NCBI GenBank assembly: GCA_003118195.1
Contig: BEXV01000263.1
Coordinates: 267,348-287,197 of the forward strand
DNA from: Hemicentrotus pulcherrimus
Lineage: Eukaryota > Echinodermata > Echinoidea > Camarodonta > Strongylocentrotidae
Reading direction: 5' to 3'
Length of the DNA stretch: 19,850 bases
Shown: positions 10,102 through 19,697 of the stretch, piece by piece
Numbering within the stretch: the stretch's first letter is position 1
Layout of the letters: each line of letters opens with the position of its first letter
Program-made: the position numbers and the translations under genes
The notes under the pieces: model-generated
The model's input: the letters and a program-made list of their open reading frames with translations, nothing else
What the model was told of the DNA's origin: nothing
Databases searched by the model: none

Positions 10102-10163
10102 ATTAACCCAAAATCTGATCAGATTGGCCTCCTATTATAATACACATTATCACCATGTTTGAG

Positions 10164-10548
10164 AATACGCCACCATCTTCGGTGGGCGGATGCTAAACAT
10201 TGTTTTGACAGGAGCTTGATTTGATAGCCTATTGATACATGCACGTACATCCTAAGAATTATCTTTGAGCTAGATGTAGCTTCATGATTAGAATGACATG
10301 TGCAATATTCTTGGCACAAATCTCCTTCATCTCCTCTAGGCTGTATGGTAACCCATCTCAATCTCATCCTCATTGAGGTCTTTTTTTTTTCAAAGCATCT
10401 TTACATCTTTGACTCAATTCAAGTAGCCATGAATTTCAATCATTTATTTAAACATTTTAATGATTCTGCAGGTCAAATATGATTTCTTAGGAATGCTATT
10501 TGCTTCATTCTTATTTTCACATCAGCATAGCCAAGATATCGAACCTCC
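10164..10548 (-). other. AMACR 3' flank and probable 3' UTR
   Basis: This stretch is non-coding. It contains the candidate polyadenylation hexamer and a T-run at 10381-10390. The open minus-strand frame at 10119-10373 shows no recognisable protein and overlaps the end of the monomer array, so I do not call it a gene. Confidence 0.4.
10443..10448 (-). promoter_or_regulatory. candidate AMACR polyadenylation signal
   Basis: TTTATT on the plus strand reads AATAAA on the coding strand, about 100 nt after the AMACR stop codon. It is the nearest canonical hexamer downstream of the gene that I noticed and would give a short 3' UTR. AATAAA is common in AT-rich DNA, so this is only the best candidate. 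Confidence 0.4.
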
Positions 10549-10961
10549 TCATAACTTGGGAGACATGTCTGCCATTTCTGCCACTCCGCTAGCACACATC
10601 TCCTGAACCTCTTTTTTGCTGTACCCAGCCTCCACTAGAACTGCTAATGTGTCTTGGCCTACAGCTGGGAGGGCCATTGTGGATGGACTACCAGGGGTAC
10701 GTGACAGGAGTGGAGCAGGGGCGGGTTCATGCCCCCCTTTTGTATTCCTTAAAAAGTGTCCCATGGTTTTGTTGTGAGGATGCTCAGATGCCTCGTCTCT
10801 GGTAAGGACTGGTGTGGTGCAGGCATCTGTCTTCTCAAAGATGTGGGTCCACTCAGCCTGGGTCTTGGTGGCAAAAATACTGGCAAATGTTTGCTTCATA
10901 CTAGGCCAGTCCTCTCTGCTCATTTGTGATGGTAGATCTTCATCATCAGACAGTCCAAGAC
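10549..10961 (-). CDS. AMACR: AMACR terminal coding exon 5
   Basis: The acceptor GTTGTTGCAG|GTCTTGG is phase 1 and the exon runs to a TGA stop at 10549-10551. It encodes residues 248-384: the small domain with [22 protein letters not shown], the [10 protein letters not shown] core and the HPHNKTMG segment, then a proline-rich loop and a C-terminal helix. The last three residues are Pro-Lys-Leu. The vertebrate enzyme ends in a Ser-Leu variant PTS1, so an atypical peroxisomal signal is not surprising here. Confidence 0.95.
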
Positions 10962-13900
10962 CTGCAACAACACAACAGAAAATTCTCCATGACATGCACT
11001 AATCAGTATAAAAACCACATTTTTTCCACATTAAGCGTTTTTGAATTTTATAGAAAAGAAATGGGAATATCTGATGCGGTATTTCATACCATTTTTTTCT
11101 ACTTCACTGCTTTATTTTTTTTTAAAATTCCAACACTCTTTTGAGCTTTCAAAGGCTAATTCCCTCTGATCTCGGGAAACGTACATGATGGTTTTTGTAT
11201 AGGATAGTCATGTTTACTTGATTGCACTCATATCACATTACATATACATGTAGATATGAAATCTTATCTTCTAGAACTCTCTTTAACATCAGCAATATTA
11301 CATTAAAAAGCAGCAATTAATGAGAATACAGGGCAAACTTATTTTATAATACTAAAGGTTTGCATGGAATTTATTTTTGACTTAACTTTTACCTATATCT
11401 GGAGTGTACTTACATGTATGAACTCACATTATCTCTTTAACATCAGGAATATTCTAAGCTGGTATAATAAATATAGTATACTGGCATGGAACCGCAAACA
11501 TGGAGACTAACATTGTTTTGAGTGATAAATCCCGTCTTAAGCATTGGCAAAGCTCTCACCTTGTAGAAACTTGGCATAGAATTGTGGTTCAAGAGCACCC
11601 ACAGCCATGTACTTTCCATCTAAAGTGCGATAAGTTTCATAGAATGGAGCTCCTGTATCAAGAAGATTCTTCCCTTTATCATCGCTGAAGAGACCCATGT
11701 TACGACCCATCCATAACCAGGAACTTACATAGGCTGAGCCATGAACCTGTAAATAAATCAAACGAGGATTAATCAATGGCAATACAAATTTTATCATGAT
11801 AATTACAACAATAATAATATACTAATAGTGGGTATCTTGTATAGCGCTCATGTCTGTCAGACTTGACACTCCTGGCGCTCCCAAGGCTCACAAAGGAAAT
11901 TTCTGCTCTGTTCAAAATAATAGTTTCTTATTGAACTTGAGTAAGCACAACACTCTTAAACAGGGAGCAAAACAAAATTGTATTAATGAATAATCATACC
12001 TTCATTCTGAGTAAGTGGGTAGTTTTTCCACTGATCTATGGAACACCAAGTGTCAACCTCTTAATCAAGTAAAATACACAATAATTCTGTACATGTAAAT
12101 AATTGAACAAATAAAAATCATATCATTGTGAAAGATGTTTATCAATACCCTGACTTGATATATTTTGTTTGTTCATTTTGTGGCAGACTTACAGGGACGT
12201 ATCAGGATTTAAGTTAAATCAGGCTTAAACAGTATAGTCTGTCTTTATGTATATAGGCAAATGGCCTCTGTCATCCTCTTAGGTCCTAGTGACTACGATG
12301 AAAGCAAATTCTTTTGGACTATTCCATATCATTTTGTGAGGTAAGTTAGCGAAATGTAGGGAGAAAAAAAGATGGGTACGGATTCTACTGAACACAAAAT
12401 GCAGTTAATGATGTTGGTTAATGGATTTTTTTAATGTGTACACATCTGAATGAAGATTTAGCAAACATTGAGCCTCATAGAGAGGGTATAATATGCATTT
12501 ACCAGTTCTATATCCTTAAAATGTGTTTCTACCTAAAACCATAATTTTCAACAATTATGCGGTTTATATTCCAGATATATCTCTTTGTGCCACTATATAG
12601 CTACTTTAGTACTCTTTATAGGTTTCATCTGGGTAATCCAAGTCTTGATATTCAATGGGTATATGCCTTGCAAAATGACACAAGTAAAGAAGATTAGACC
12701 CTATTCTGACTGGGGGGGGGGGGGNCCTCCCCCTCCTTCCCCCATGTACAAAATAAATGACTGCTGCGCAACTGCTGCAGATCATCATTTGCCTTTCGTG
12801 TGTCTCCCAACATTTATTAGTCACATGTTAGGCCAAAAGTGAAAGAAAATGTACATTTTGCTAAATTTCTCAACAACACTGCAAATTGTGTATTTTATGC
12901 CTTTTTCTTGATCTTGTAATATATCAAGATACATGTCTGAAACAACAAATCATAAAACCAAATAACTACCCGGTACATTAGAAATTAAAAAAAATAGAAT
13001 ATATAACAAATTAAAATAAAATACTTATGATTTGATTTGAAATTTTAAATTTGTCTTTACAATAATGTCAACTATGCTACTAACAAACGTTATTCTAAAG
13101 ATTGACCTTCATGTCTCATTTTTCAAAGACAGTATCAATAAATATGTAAAAATAGGCATCTAATTTGCATAAATTATAAAAGTAATAAATAAAAAAGCAA
13201 TTTTCTTTATAATGCAGCGGTACTCTTTATATGCAAGTCAATATCCGTGCAAAATATTGCATCAACTGGAATTTCCACGGCTCTCAAAATACCAAGTCAT
13301 AATAGGGTTTAAGCTAACCAGTACATTTGCAATGATAATACGACACATCCATTACATCATACTCACCATATTTGCATCAATGACTTGGCCAAGTCCAGAT
13401 TTTGTTCTTTCAAAGAGAGACAACATGATACCCATGGAACACATAAGACCCCCTCCAGCAAAGTCTGCTAGCAAGTTGATAGGGAATGTTGGCTTCTCCC
13501 CAGCCCTCCCCAGTAGAGACAGCACTCCTACAACAATGTCAAATTTGAATTATGTTTTCATGCTCCTTGGCTTTGCAGTCAGTTTTTAATATTCCTGATA
13601 TTTAAAAACTTTTCACTCTACCTAACCCTAACCTAATCATACACCTACCTCTATTAACCATTAGGAACACAGTGTCTGCTTTTAGTGATGTATTTGCATT
13701 ACCTTTTGATCTAAAATACTAGGGATTACACATTATGAGAAGAAATATCACAGAAAATGTTGAGTCTGTGTCTACAGACTCAACAGTATGAGTCATTCAC
13801 AAATAACAATTATTTTAATTTGACTATTCATTAAAGTCTCTAAATTGGCAATGCTGTTTAAATACATAATCAGATGATCACTATTATTAGGTACAAACTG

Positions 13901-16900
13901 GCAATTTTCTGTCGAATTATACAATTCACCTTCATATTGGTTCATTTAATATACATGTTTTGTTTTGTTCAAATTTGATGAGGGAAAGCTGATTAAGTTA
14001 GACCTTACGGAGATTTGAACTGCTATGGGTATAAATGCTTACCGTACCTTAAACCTACCATAACACCCAATCACAACAATTGCCCTAATACCCTGTACAT
14101 GTACATCTTTGATGAATAAAACTCAGAGTATGTGTAGGATCAACACTCTTAGTTGTTAAAATTCACAAGTACAGAATATTATATCTTTGTCTGAGGGAAA
14201 TAAAACAATATTTACATTTACCACTACAACACAGTTCTTTTATCTGATGATTAACTTTCAAATGTAATATTGTTTTCTTCTAAACAATTTGTACAAACTG
14301 AAAGAGAACATCATACTAAGATAAAAGTAACTCCCAAGATTATGAAACTTACCTGAGGTTGCAATGTAATTGATATCATGACCTGCTATGTGTTTTAGAG
14401 GACCTTTCTGTCCAAAGCCACTCAATCTAGCATAGATCAATCTAGGGTTCTCTTTCATTAACACAGATGGACCAAGACCCATCTTTTCCATCGTTCCTAT
14501 TGGGATTCAAAACAGAAAAGAACACTAGTGAAACTATGGAAAACATTGTATAGAGGATTTTATAGTAACATGCTACCAGTAGTCTACACTTTTCCTGATC
14601 AATTCAAATCCAATTTGAACTTTGTAAACAAACTTTGAAAAATGAAAATGTATCATTCTAAAAATTAGTTCAGCAAAGGAGTTTTGATGGGCATATTCTA
14701 CGTAAAAAAGAACAATCAATCTAATTAAAATTAATATACAGTTTGGAACTCTTTGTCATTTAGATTGTTGGCAAAATTTTTGCCAAGCTGAAAATTGGCC
14801 TGTCACAACTTGGCGGTGGGGCACTGTTAACTGTGAATCCATCCTATTGTAACTCATTTAATGAAAATACTAAAATATAGCAGTTGAAAAATTTATTTCA
14901 TTCATGGGCAGGTCCAAGCTATTTGGATTGTGACGTATGGGACATTCAGAGACTTTAAACAAGAAATAACAATGGATGAAATTATCTATATGGCTATATT
15001 TTGGTACGAGTCTGTGGCTATTATGGGCTAGTTCATTTGTGGAAAGTTTTAGTTCTGACCAATTCATAAATTAATTTTTAATGTAATTAATGTGCTGCAT
15101 GACGTACGGGACCAGAGAATTTCTGACTTTTTCAAAAACAAGTTCATCATAAAAGTTCTCTGAATTTATTGAGTTATGAGATTTATGGTAATGATATCTT
15201 AATTCATTATGGAATCAAGCATTAATCACAACTATAACCTTACGTTGTTATGTAATATACCAAAACATAAATGTGTGTATGTGACGTACGGGACACATGA
15301 CGTACGGGACAACTTTTCCCAATGGGAAAATGCATTGAAAATAAGAATTTTCGTCAAAATTTGTCAGATTAGAACATTTTAAACTTAAATCAGTGACAGT
15401 TAGAGTGTTTTAGAACCCAATTAGATCCTCTGCCCATCACTTAATATCCTCTGTGTTAATTTATGAGGTAAATCAATACGAATAATCGAATATTACTTTA
15501 ATCAAGAAAACAAATTGAATTACATTAACACACTATATTACCATTTTTATTCCATTTACCCATCTATCATGTGCAGTCATGCTTCTTTTCTCATTTCTTT
15601 CATCCATTCCATTCAACATTGCTAAATGTTTTTAAACAATAATTAATGAAGAAGGTGAACTTGAACTTGAAAACTTTTACTTAAACTTGTTTGAAAGACG
15701 GGCACACTCGGCAAATCATATTTTGTTGCTGTCATATATTCAAGAATTTTGATGTACATTAATGTACATGTTTGTGAAAGATGGATACAAAAATATAAAT
15801 CTTGAATGTATTTTGTATTGATTAAAGAGATCTTATTAACACCACCAGATATAAGAGAATTAAAATCCTAAAGGTTTGTGTGACCTTTTCCACAATTCGA
15901 AAGATTAAAGGTATTACAAAGTTTTGGTATTGGGTCATGAATTCAGTTAAAATTAACATATTGGAAGCATATTAAATATAATATTCATTGATCGTTGTCC
16001 CGGTTGAAATCGAGTCTAAAGTTATGAAATTATAAATAATAAACTCTTTATGTTGTATAGCTCCCTCTCAAGGTCAAGATATCAATTTAGCTATGAAACA
16101 ATGTTTTTTGACTAAAATATATCAAAATATATCAAAATTGTAAAGATTCCCGATCAACCCAATTTTCAAAATTTCCCAAAACTTTGTATTACCTTTAAAG
16201 TGTAAATCAACAAAAATGCATGGGTGTAAAAGTGATGAAAATCCTAAATGGGTGAGAGTGTGAAATACTCAAAAAGGCTATCCTTCCTTAAAAGTTATGA
16301 TTTAGTTTTTAGGAGATCAGAATTCCTGAGCTGGCTCCATAACATGTACAGTGTATGCTGTAATCCTTTACCATCATATATGACATTTAAATAGAATGTC
16401 AAAAAACAACCACACATGGAGAGCTTGATACCATGTGCTAATCTTACATGTACCTGCATGCAGCATCTATGAGTTGTAAAAGCCAGCTTCTGGTGCATCT
16501 ACTACCGTATAATTTCATTAGACTCATTCCAGGAACTAGTACACTATTATAATTTACATATTTAGCATCCTGCGAATGTTGGGGACATCAAATGGCAAAA
16601 TACCAATGTTGATAATACCAGGGGTCCGGCTTGAAGACTAAATACATCAATGAATATTCATAATTGAATGACACACGCCTTTAAGACTAAAACAACAACA
16701 ACAACAGTACAAGTAAATTCCTAGCAGGGACCTAGTTGGAATGTTCATATATCCCTGTATACAACAAGTTTCCTAACACAGTATATATTATCCTTTTGGT
16801 CATTTCCTTTTTCACATCTTGCATTGGTTTTATATGGGGTTGTCCCGTATGTCACATTTCTTAAGTTGATTATGTAATCAACACAGAATTTTTGTAATTT

Positions 16901-18651
16901 TTGTTAAACCTATTTTGCTATAGGTATTCATCTAAATTAGAACTTCCCAGAATATCTTTTTTTAAAATAATTATTTTCATAATTAAAATTACCGTAAACA
17001 AAATTAATGTCAAATTGTGACGTACAGAACATCACACTTTGGAACCTACATGTACCTCATTTGCATAATTAATTAATTTTGAAAGTTTTTATTATTTAAA
17101 ACTATTTTCTAGCATGATGGTCTACATGTCCTAAGAAATTTAATTCAAAAAAAATAATTCAAATGAGACACAAAAATAAAAATGTAATGTCCCGTACATC
17201 ACGCTAATCAATAGAATCAAAGTTTGTGACCTTGGCATTCTTCCTATTTTTTTTAAATATTTTTTTTTCATCAGATTCATAAAATTCAAAGTTTTAGCTT
17301 TAAAATGATGTATAGTTTGTTAAATATTTATACAGATGACATTTGACTCCCAGAGGGGACAATAGCTTGGACCTGCCCTCATGCAAAAACTTCACCCAGA
17401 AGAGCAACAAGTTATTAATGCAATTTGCATTCTGACAATTTTAGGACAAAAGATGATAGCAGGTGAATGAAATACTTCATCACCACACAAACATGGGAAG
17501 AAAACCAACATAAAGTTGAATAAATTTACTTAATAAACGACTTTGCATAGTACAGTGTATGTCACTTTATCAGAAAAATAGTGATGCCCATAGCGTGCTG
17601 AGAAATCTTGTTTCATACCTCTCTCATACACTGGTTGGAAATTTTTGTAAAATAATTGAAGAATTGAAAAAAAAACTAATTAACCTATCAGAGTAACTAA
17701 AGATATTTCTTGGAGTAAGGTTTCCTTTTGGTTAAGAACTGCTATGTTCCTGATGAAATAGTAATGTATTTTGTACATGTTTAGAGACTTTTTTTTAGTC
17801 TTTCACTGTGTAACTAATTTGTGTTTGAAAGAATGGATATAAATTTGTCCTACCTCCTTATTCACAAAAATAGCAACAGCAGCAGAAACAGCAACAAGAA
17901 TAACAAAACGGCCAGGCCAATGATGGTTATTTGAAAGTTGCTCTACTACTTCTTGTTTCATATAATTTGTTGCCCTTTTAGTACATTGAGTCTCCACCGG
18001 AACCAGTAGCCTACCAGTATTTCTATTTATTCATGGAGATGCTTGGATTGCATGCTTCCTAATGTTAGAAGTGAGCAAGCCTGCCTTGAATAGAAGTATT
18101 AAGACCATCACAGCTTTCCCACACAGTGAGTATATATCTGTTCTGGATGGGTTTTACATGCTAGTACATTGCGCTAAGATCCCTACGGTAACCGGATTTC
18201 TTGTTCATATGGGTCTCGAATACATGGCCTTTCGATATTAGAACTTGTTTCTATATCTGACTGATAGTTGGCAAAAATATCATTATCCTGCAATCTGCAT
18301 GTTGTGTAAATTTCAAATACAAATTAGAAAATAGAATGCAACTTGAGTATTTGCCCCAAACAAATACAGAGAAAGAAGTTAATCTACTATAAATAAACTA
18401 CCTGGCCTAAAGGGTTCAATCAGTACATCAGCATTGCTGCTTACTCTCTTGAATGCCTCCACTCCCTTAGGTGACTTCAGGTTGAGGGCAACAGACAGCT
18501 TGCCACGAGAAAGCGTGTCACTTATTACACCCATCTGCATAATTCGGTCCACTCTGATGACCTGAGCTCCAAAGTCTGCCAGGATCATTCCTGCATGAGG
18601 GACCGGTGCTAGACCAGCTATCTCAATCACCTTCAATCCAGTTAGAGCCAT
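10549..18651 (-). CDS. AMACR: alpha-methylacyl-CoA racemase, complete five-exon gene
   Basis: Coding exons are 18402-18651, 14353-14496, 13367-13527, 11560-11746 and 10549-10961, all on the minus strand. Their lengths (250, 144, 161, 187, 413) sum to 1155 nt, or 384 residues plus TGA, with every phase consistent; the human protein has 382. The enzyme is a cofactor-free racemase of the CaiB/BaiF family III CoA-transferase fold that epimerises 2-methyl-branched acyl-CoAs in peroxisomes and mitochondria. Visible landmarks are the N-terminal Rossmann-like [31 protein letters not shown] at 99-113, GHDINY with catalytic His123, [13 protein letters not shown] with Asp153, and [10 protein letters not shown] with Glu238. 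These match human His122, Asp152 and Glu237, shifted by one. The first ATG (18651) sits in AAAATGG, a good Kozak context. The C-terminus is Pro-Lys-Leu. Paralogues of the family exist, but the level of identity and the length favour the AMACR orthologue. The transcript is interpreted from sequence only. Confidence 0.95.
10962..11559 (-). other. AMACR intron 4 (598 bp)
   Basis: A GT...AG intron in coding-strand sense (donor GTGAGA, acceptor TTGCAG). It is AT-rich with T-runs and ACATGTA words. I see no gene or clear repeat inside. Confidence 0.85.
11560..11746 (-). CDS. AMACR: AMACR coding exon 4
   Basis: The acceptor TTATTTACAG|GTTCAT is phase 0 and the donor CTACAAG|GTGAGA is phase 1. The exon encodes residues 186-247. 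It carries the [10 protein letters not shown] and [14 protein letters not shown] stretches. Glu238 matches the third conserved catalytic-pocket residue of AMACR and of the mycobacterial homologue MCR. Confidence 0.94.
11747..13366 (-). other. AMACR intron 3 (1620 bp)
   Basis: Bounded by donor GTGAGT and acceptor TTTACAG. It contains a G-run meeting an N and a C-rich stretch at 12712-12742, which looks like an unresolved homopolymer in the assembly. It also holds a possible dispersed-repeat fragment at about 11828-11900 (TAGCGCTCATGTCTGTCAGAC followed by GGCGCTCCCAAGG), recognised by style only. No gene is seen. Confidence 0.8.
12713..12742. other. G-run, N and C-rich assembly break in intron 3
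   Basis: Twelve Gs run into an N at 12725 followed by CCTCCCCC. The true length of the run is unknown, and a G-run facing a C-run may form a hairpin that stops sequencing. Confidence 0.7.
13367..13527 (-). CDS. AMACR: AMACR coding exon 3
   Basis: The acceptor TTGTTGTAG|GAGTGC is phase 1 and the donor AATATG|GTGAGT is phase 0. The exon encodes residues 132-185. It holds [13 protein letters not shown], with the catalytic aspartate Asp153 opposite His123, followed by the helix and the QVIDANM strand of the family. The open plus-strand frame here is only its antisense shadow. Confidence 0.94.
13528..14352 (-). other. AMACR intron 2 (825 bp)
   Basis: Bounded by donor GTAAGT and acceptor TTGTAG. 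The only structure I see is a perfect 10-bp stem hairpin at 13759-13784. No gene is seen. Confidence 0.85.
13759..13784. repeat. perfect 10-bp stem hairpin in AMACR intron 2
   Basis: GTTGAGTCTG and its complement CAGACTCAAC are separated by a 6-nt loop. It is not followed by a T-run and has no known role. Confidence 0.6.
14353..14496 (-). CDS. AMACR: AMACR coding exon 2
   Basis: The acceptor CCCAATAG|GAACGATGG and donor CCTCAG|GTAAGT are both consensus, and both ends are phase 1. The exon encodes residues 84-131 plus the first base of Gly132. It contains the [11 protein letters not shown] strand and GHDINY, in which His123 corresponds to the catalytic histidine that protonates one face of the substrate alpha-carbon. 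Confidence 0.94.
14931..15310. repeat. left subterminal 13-mer cluster of the 2.47-kb element
   Basis: There are four direct copies: TGACGTATGGGAC at 14931-14943, and TGACGTACGGGAC at 15100-15112, 15282-15294 and 15298-15310. The last two are only 3 bp apart. The 13-mer embeds a CRE-like TGACGTA core. The position just inside the left TIR suggests transposase binding sites (inference). Confidence 0.8.
15905..16198. mobile_element. TTAA-flanked MITE (Kolobok- or piggyBac-like)
   Basis: Both ends are TTAA (15905-15908 and 16195-16198). Inside them are 19-bp inverted repeats: AGGTATTACAAAGTTTTGG on the left and the complement of AGGTAATACAAAGTTTTGG on the right, with one mismatch. TTAA duplications are characteristic of piggyBac and Kolobok. 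A 5' AGG fits the Kolobok RRG start better than the usual piggyBac CCY start. The element is about 290 bp, carries no frame, and is nested inside the larger TCAT-flanked element, so it inserted later. Confidence 0.8.
16842..17201. repeat. right subterminal 13-mer cluster of the 2.47-kb element
   Basis: There are three variant copies: GTCCCGTATGTCA (16842-16854), TGACGTACAGAAC (17018-17030) and GTCCCGTACATCA (17189-17201). Two are inverted relative to the left cluster, as expected for the opposite arm of a TIR element, and the middle one is in the left-arm orientation. Confidence 0.75.
17803..18000 (-). other. short open frame in AMACR intron 1, possible cryptic exon
   Basis: A minus-strand frame reads [19 protein letters not shown] and then a hydrophobic [14 protein letters not shown] segment, then Asn-Lys-Glu and a GAG|GTAGGA donor-like site. 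It is open upstream to a TGA near 18045. It could be an alternative exon or a microprotein with one membrane segment. The hydrophobic part, however, is the translation of a CAA/CAG-like low-complexity stretch (about 17869-17900), which can create such a segment by chance. I recognise no family. Confidence 0.2.
18064..18243 (+). other. 59-codon plus-strand frame antisense in AMACR intron 1
   Basis: It runs ATG to TAG with 59 codons, beginning [10 protein letters not shown]. Just before it, after an acceptor-like TTGCCCTTTTAG, another open stretch reads [18 protein letters not shown] and ends at a TAA at about 18061. The two frames together look like a decayed or spliced coding remnant opposite AMACR. 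I recognise no family with confidence, and chance is a real alternative. Confidence 0.15.
18402..18651 (-). CDS. AMACR: AMACR coding exon 1
   Basis: This exon encodes residues 1-83 and the first base of Gly84. It starts at the ATG of MALTGL, the expected family N-terminus. A TTG-initiated extension of six codons upstream is open but has no family support. The donor reads CCAG|GTAGTT (phase 1). It covers the CoA-binding N-terminal domain, with [12 protein letters not shown] at residues 25-36 and [16 protein letters not shown] at 48-63. Bases 18659-18660 give a possible acceptor (TGACTTACAG) only 7 nt before the ATG, so a separate 5' UTR exon further upstream is possible. Confidence 0.94.
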
Positions 18652-19448
18652 TTTAAGTCTGTAAGTCAAACATTTGAAATGTGCTTGTCACATACATATA
18701 CATATCTTACAAGTAGTAGATGTGTTCAAACTTAAATGTCATATTTACACACAAAGAATGATCACCGAGACTCACTCAATTCTAAAGGACACAACAAAAT
18801 ATTAAAAGGAAATCCAACATTAATAGAAAGTTGGTCTGATGGATTGCAAACTGTCAAAGAAACAGGTTGGTGAAAGACGAACAAGACAAAATTTAAACAA
18901 ACACTTCAAAAAAGTGAAAAAACATTTTAAAAATGTCACTGTGATGTAACATCATACAACACCATAATAGCTCCTACACAACAAAAAAACTTTTGTTGCC
19001 GTAACAAAATACATTTTGTCTTTGCATGAGCAAGATGTTTTCTTTCCATATGGTTTATCCCGAGTACAGCCAAAAGGGAAAAGTCAAAAAGGTTACTATT
19101 AAAGGAGAGAGATAAAAATATATAAATTTCAATATTTTAATGACTTCCTATCTTACAGTACGTTGCAGCAGGGTTATGCATTGTTAACTACTCAAAAATT
19201 TTAATGCCCATCGCCATTACTCGATCCTACTCCAATACAACTTTTGAAGAATTGGCAATTATAATAGACTAGCTGTTTCGGCAGACAGACTCAGTATTAC
19301 GCATCTTGATCAAGGTCTTATCATATATTATCAAAGTTGTAAAGAAGTGGAAATAAATAAGTGAAAAGCTTATATAACAATTACCTGTGGAGGGCAGGCT
19401 ATATTGACTATATATATATATATATTGATTATTACAGACTATGGATAA
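18652..19448. other. AMACR 5' flank, promoter region
   Basis: No coding region and no CpG-rich island are visible. A possible 3' splice site lies 7 nt before the ATG, so a 5' UTR exon and the true promoter may be further up. A TA microsatellite is present at about 19409-19426. Confidence 0.4.
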
Positions 19449-19697
19449 AGAATCTCATTCAAAATATTCTTAATTGTTTATAAATCATTAAGTGGTCAAG
19501 CTCCTAATTACATAACAGAATTACTTCAACTAAAAGTCCAGTCACACAGTCGTAGCCTGCACAGTTCCACAGATAAATTATTGTTTCAGATTCCCCATGG
19601 CACAATTAAAGTAACTCTCAGGGACAGTGCTTTTGCTTTTGCTGCCCCCAAACTATGGAATAGCTTGCCAATAGAAATACGAAGCACTCCATCTTAA
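19449..19697 (+). pseudogene. CR1/Jockey-like LINE reverse-transcriptase 3' end
   Basis: An open 82-codon stretch reads RISFKIFLIVYKSLSGQAPN, then SRSLHSSTDKLL and DSAFAFAAPKLWNSLPIEIR, then STPS and TAA. The pattern 'F-K-...-Y-K-L-G-AP-Y-...-L' followed by 'R-SLRSS' and 'AF-AAPKLWN-LP' is the well-known C-terminal tail of CR1- and Jockey-clade LINE ORF2. No upstream reverse-transcriptase core is present, so it is a 5'-truncated copy, as usual for LINEs. Further tail sequence (KNLFVQL) follows the stop, so the stop may be a mutation. Confidence 0.85.

Larger units (their letters stand above)
9260..10163. repeat. array of divergent TGACCT-rich monomers
   Basis: Three to four related units are visible, at about 9268-9365, 9508-9677, 9955-10101 and a partial 10102-10163. 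Each carries the words TACTATCACCAAGTTTGA, TAGTGGTTCTTGAGATAT, AAGGCTAA and ATTTCAGAAATTGACCT, and ends in CTTTGACCTA. The order of the words is conserved and spacing varies. One unit is split from the next by a MITE. The units look like a dispersed or tandem invertebrate repeat rather than coding DNA. Confidence 0.75.
14906..17378. mobile_element. non-autonomous DNA transposon with 18-bp TIRs and TCAT TSD
   Basis: The 18-bp terminal inverted repeats GGGCAGGTCCAAGCTATT (14906-14923) and its exact complement (17361-17378) are perfect. They are directly flanked on both sides by TCAT (14902-14905 and 17379-17382), a 4-bp target duplication. No transposase-like reading frame is present inside, so the element must rely on a partner. 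Both arms carry subterminal copies of a TGACGTACGGGAC-like 13-mer: four in the left 0.4 kb and three in the right 0.55 kb, with none found in the 1.5-kb centre. Such subterminal motifs usually bind transposase. A 4-bp duplication is known for several superfamilies (for example Sola and Chapaev), so I do not assign one. The element lies entirely within AMACR intron 1. Confidence 0.85.
14497..18401 (-). other. AMACR intron 1 (3905 bp), transposon-filled
   Basis: Bounded by donor GTAGTT and acceptor CAATAG. About two thirds of it is one 2473-bp DNA transposon (14906-17378), which itself contains a 294-bp TTAA-flanked MITE. The remaining 3' part (17383-18401) includes CAA/CAG-like low-complexity sequence and two short open frames on opposite strands. 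Confidence 0.85.

Noticed and set aside
10166..10190. CGCCACC...GGTGGGCG hairpin beyond the array
   Set aside because: It is short and imperfect, with no link to the AMACR 3' end.
13212..13589. 125-codon plus-strand open frame
   Set aside because: Its recognisable middle is the antisense of AMACR exon 3, so it is a shadow.
14768..14786. Palindrome TTGGCAAAATTTTTGCCAA before the 2.47-kb element
   Set aside because: It is outside the TIRs, short and AT-driven, with no partner or repeat found.
18180..18243. tRNA-like GGTCTCGAATAC and CGGTAACCGG words
   Set aside because: No cloverleaf with acceptor, D and T arms could be assembled.
18649..18669. Six-codon N-terminal extension of AMACR starting at TTG
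   Set aside because: It has no ATG, is not in the family, and overlaps a possible splice acceptor. The MALTGL start is better.
19409..19426. TA dinucleotide run as a possible origin or promoter
   Set aside because: It is a simple microsatellite with no supporting elements.
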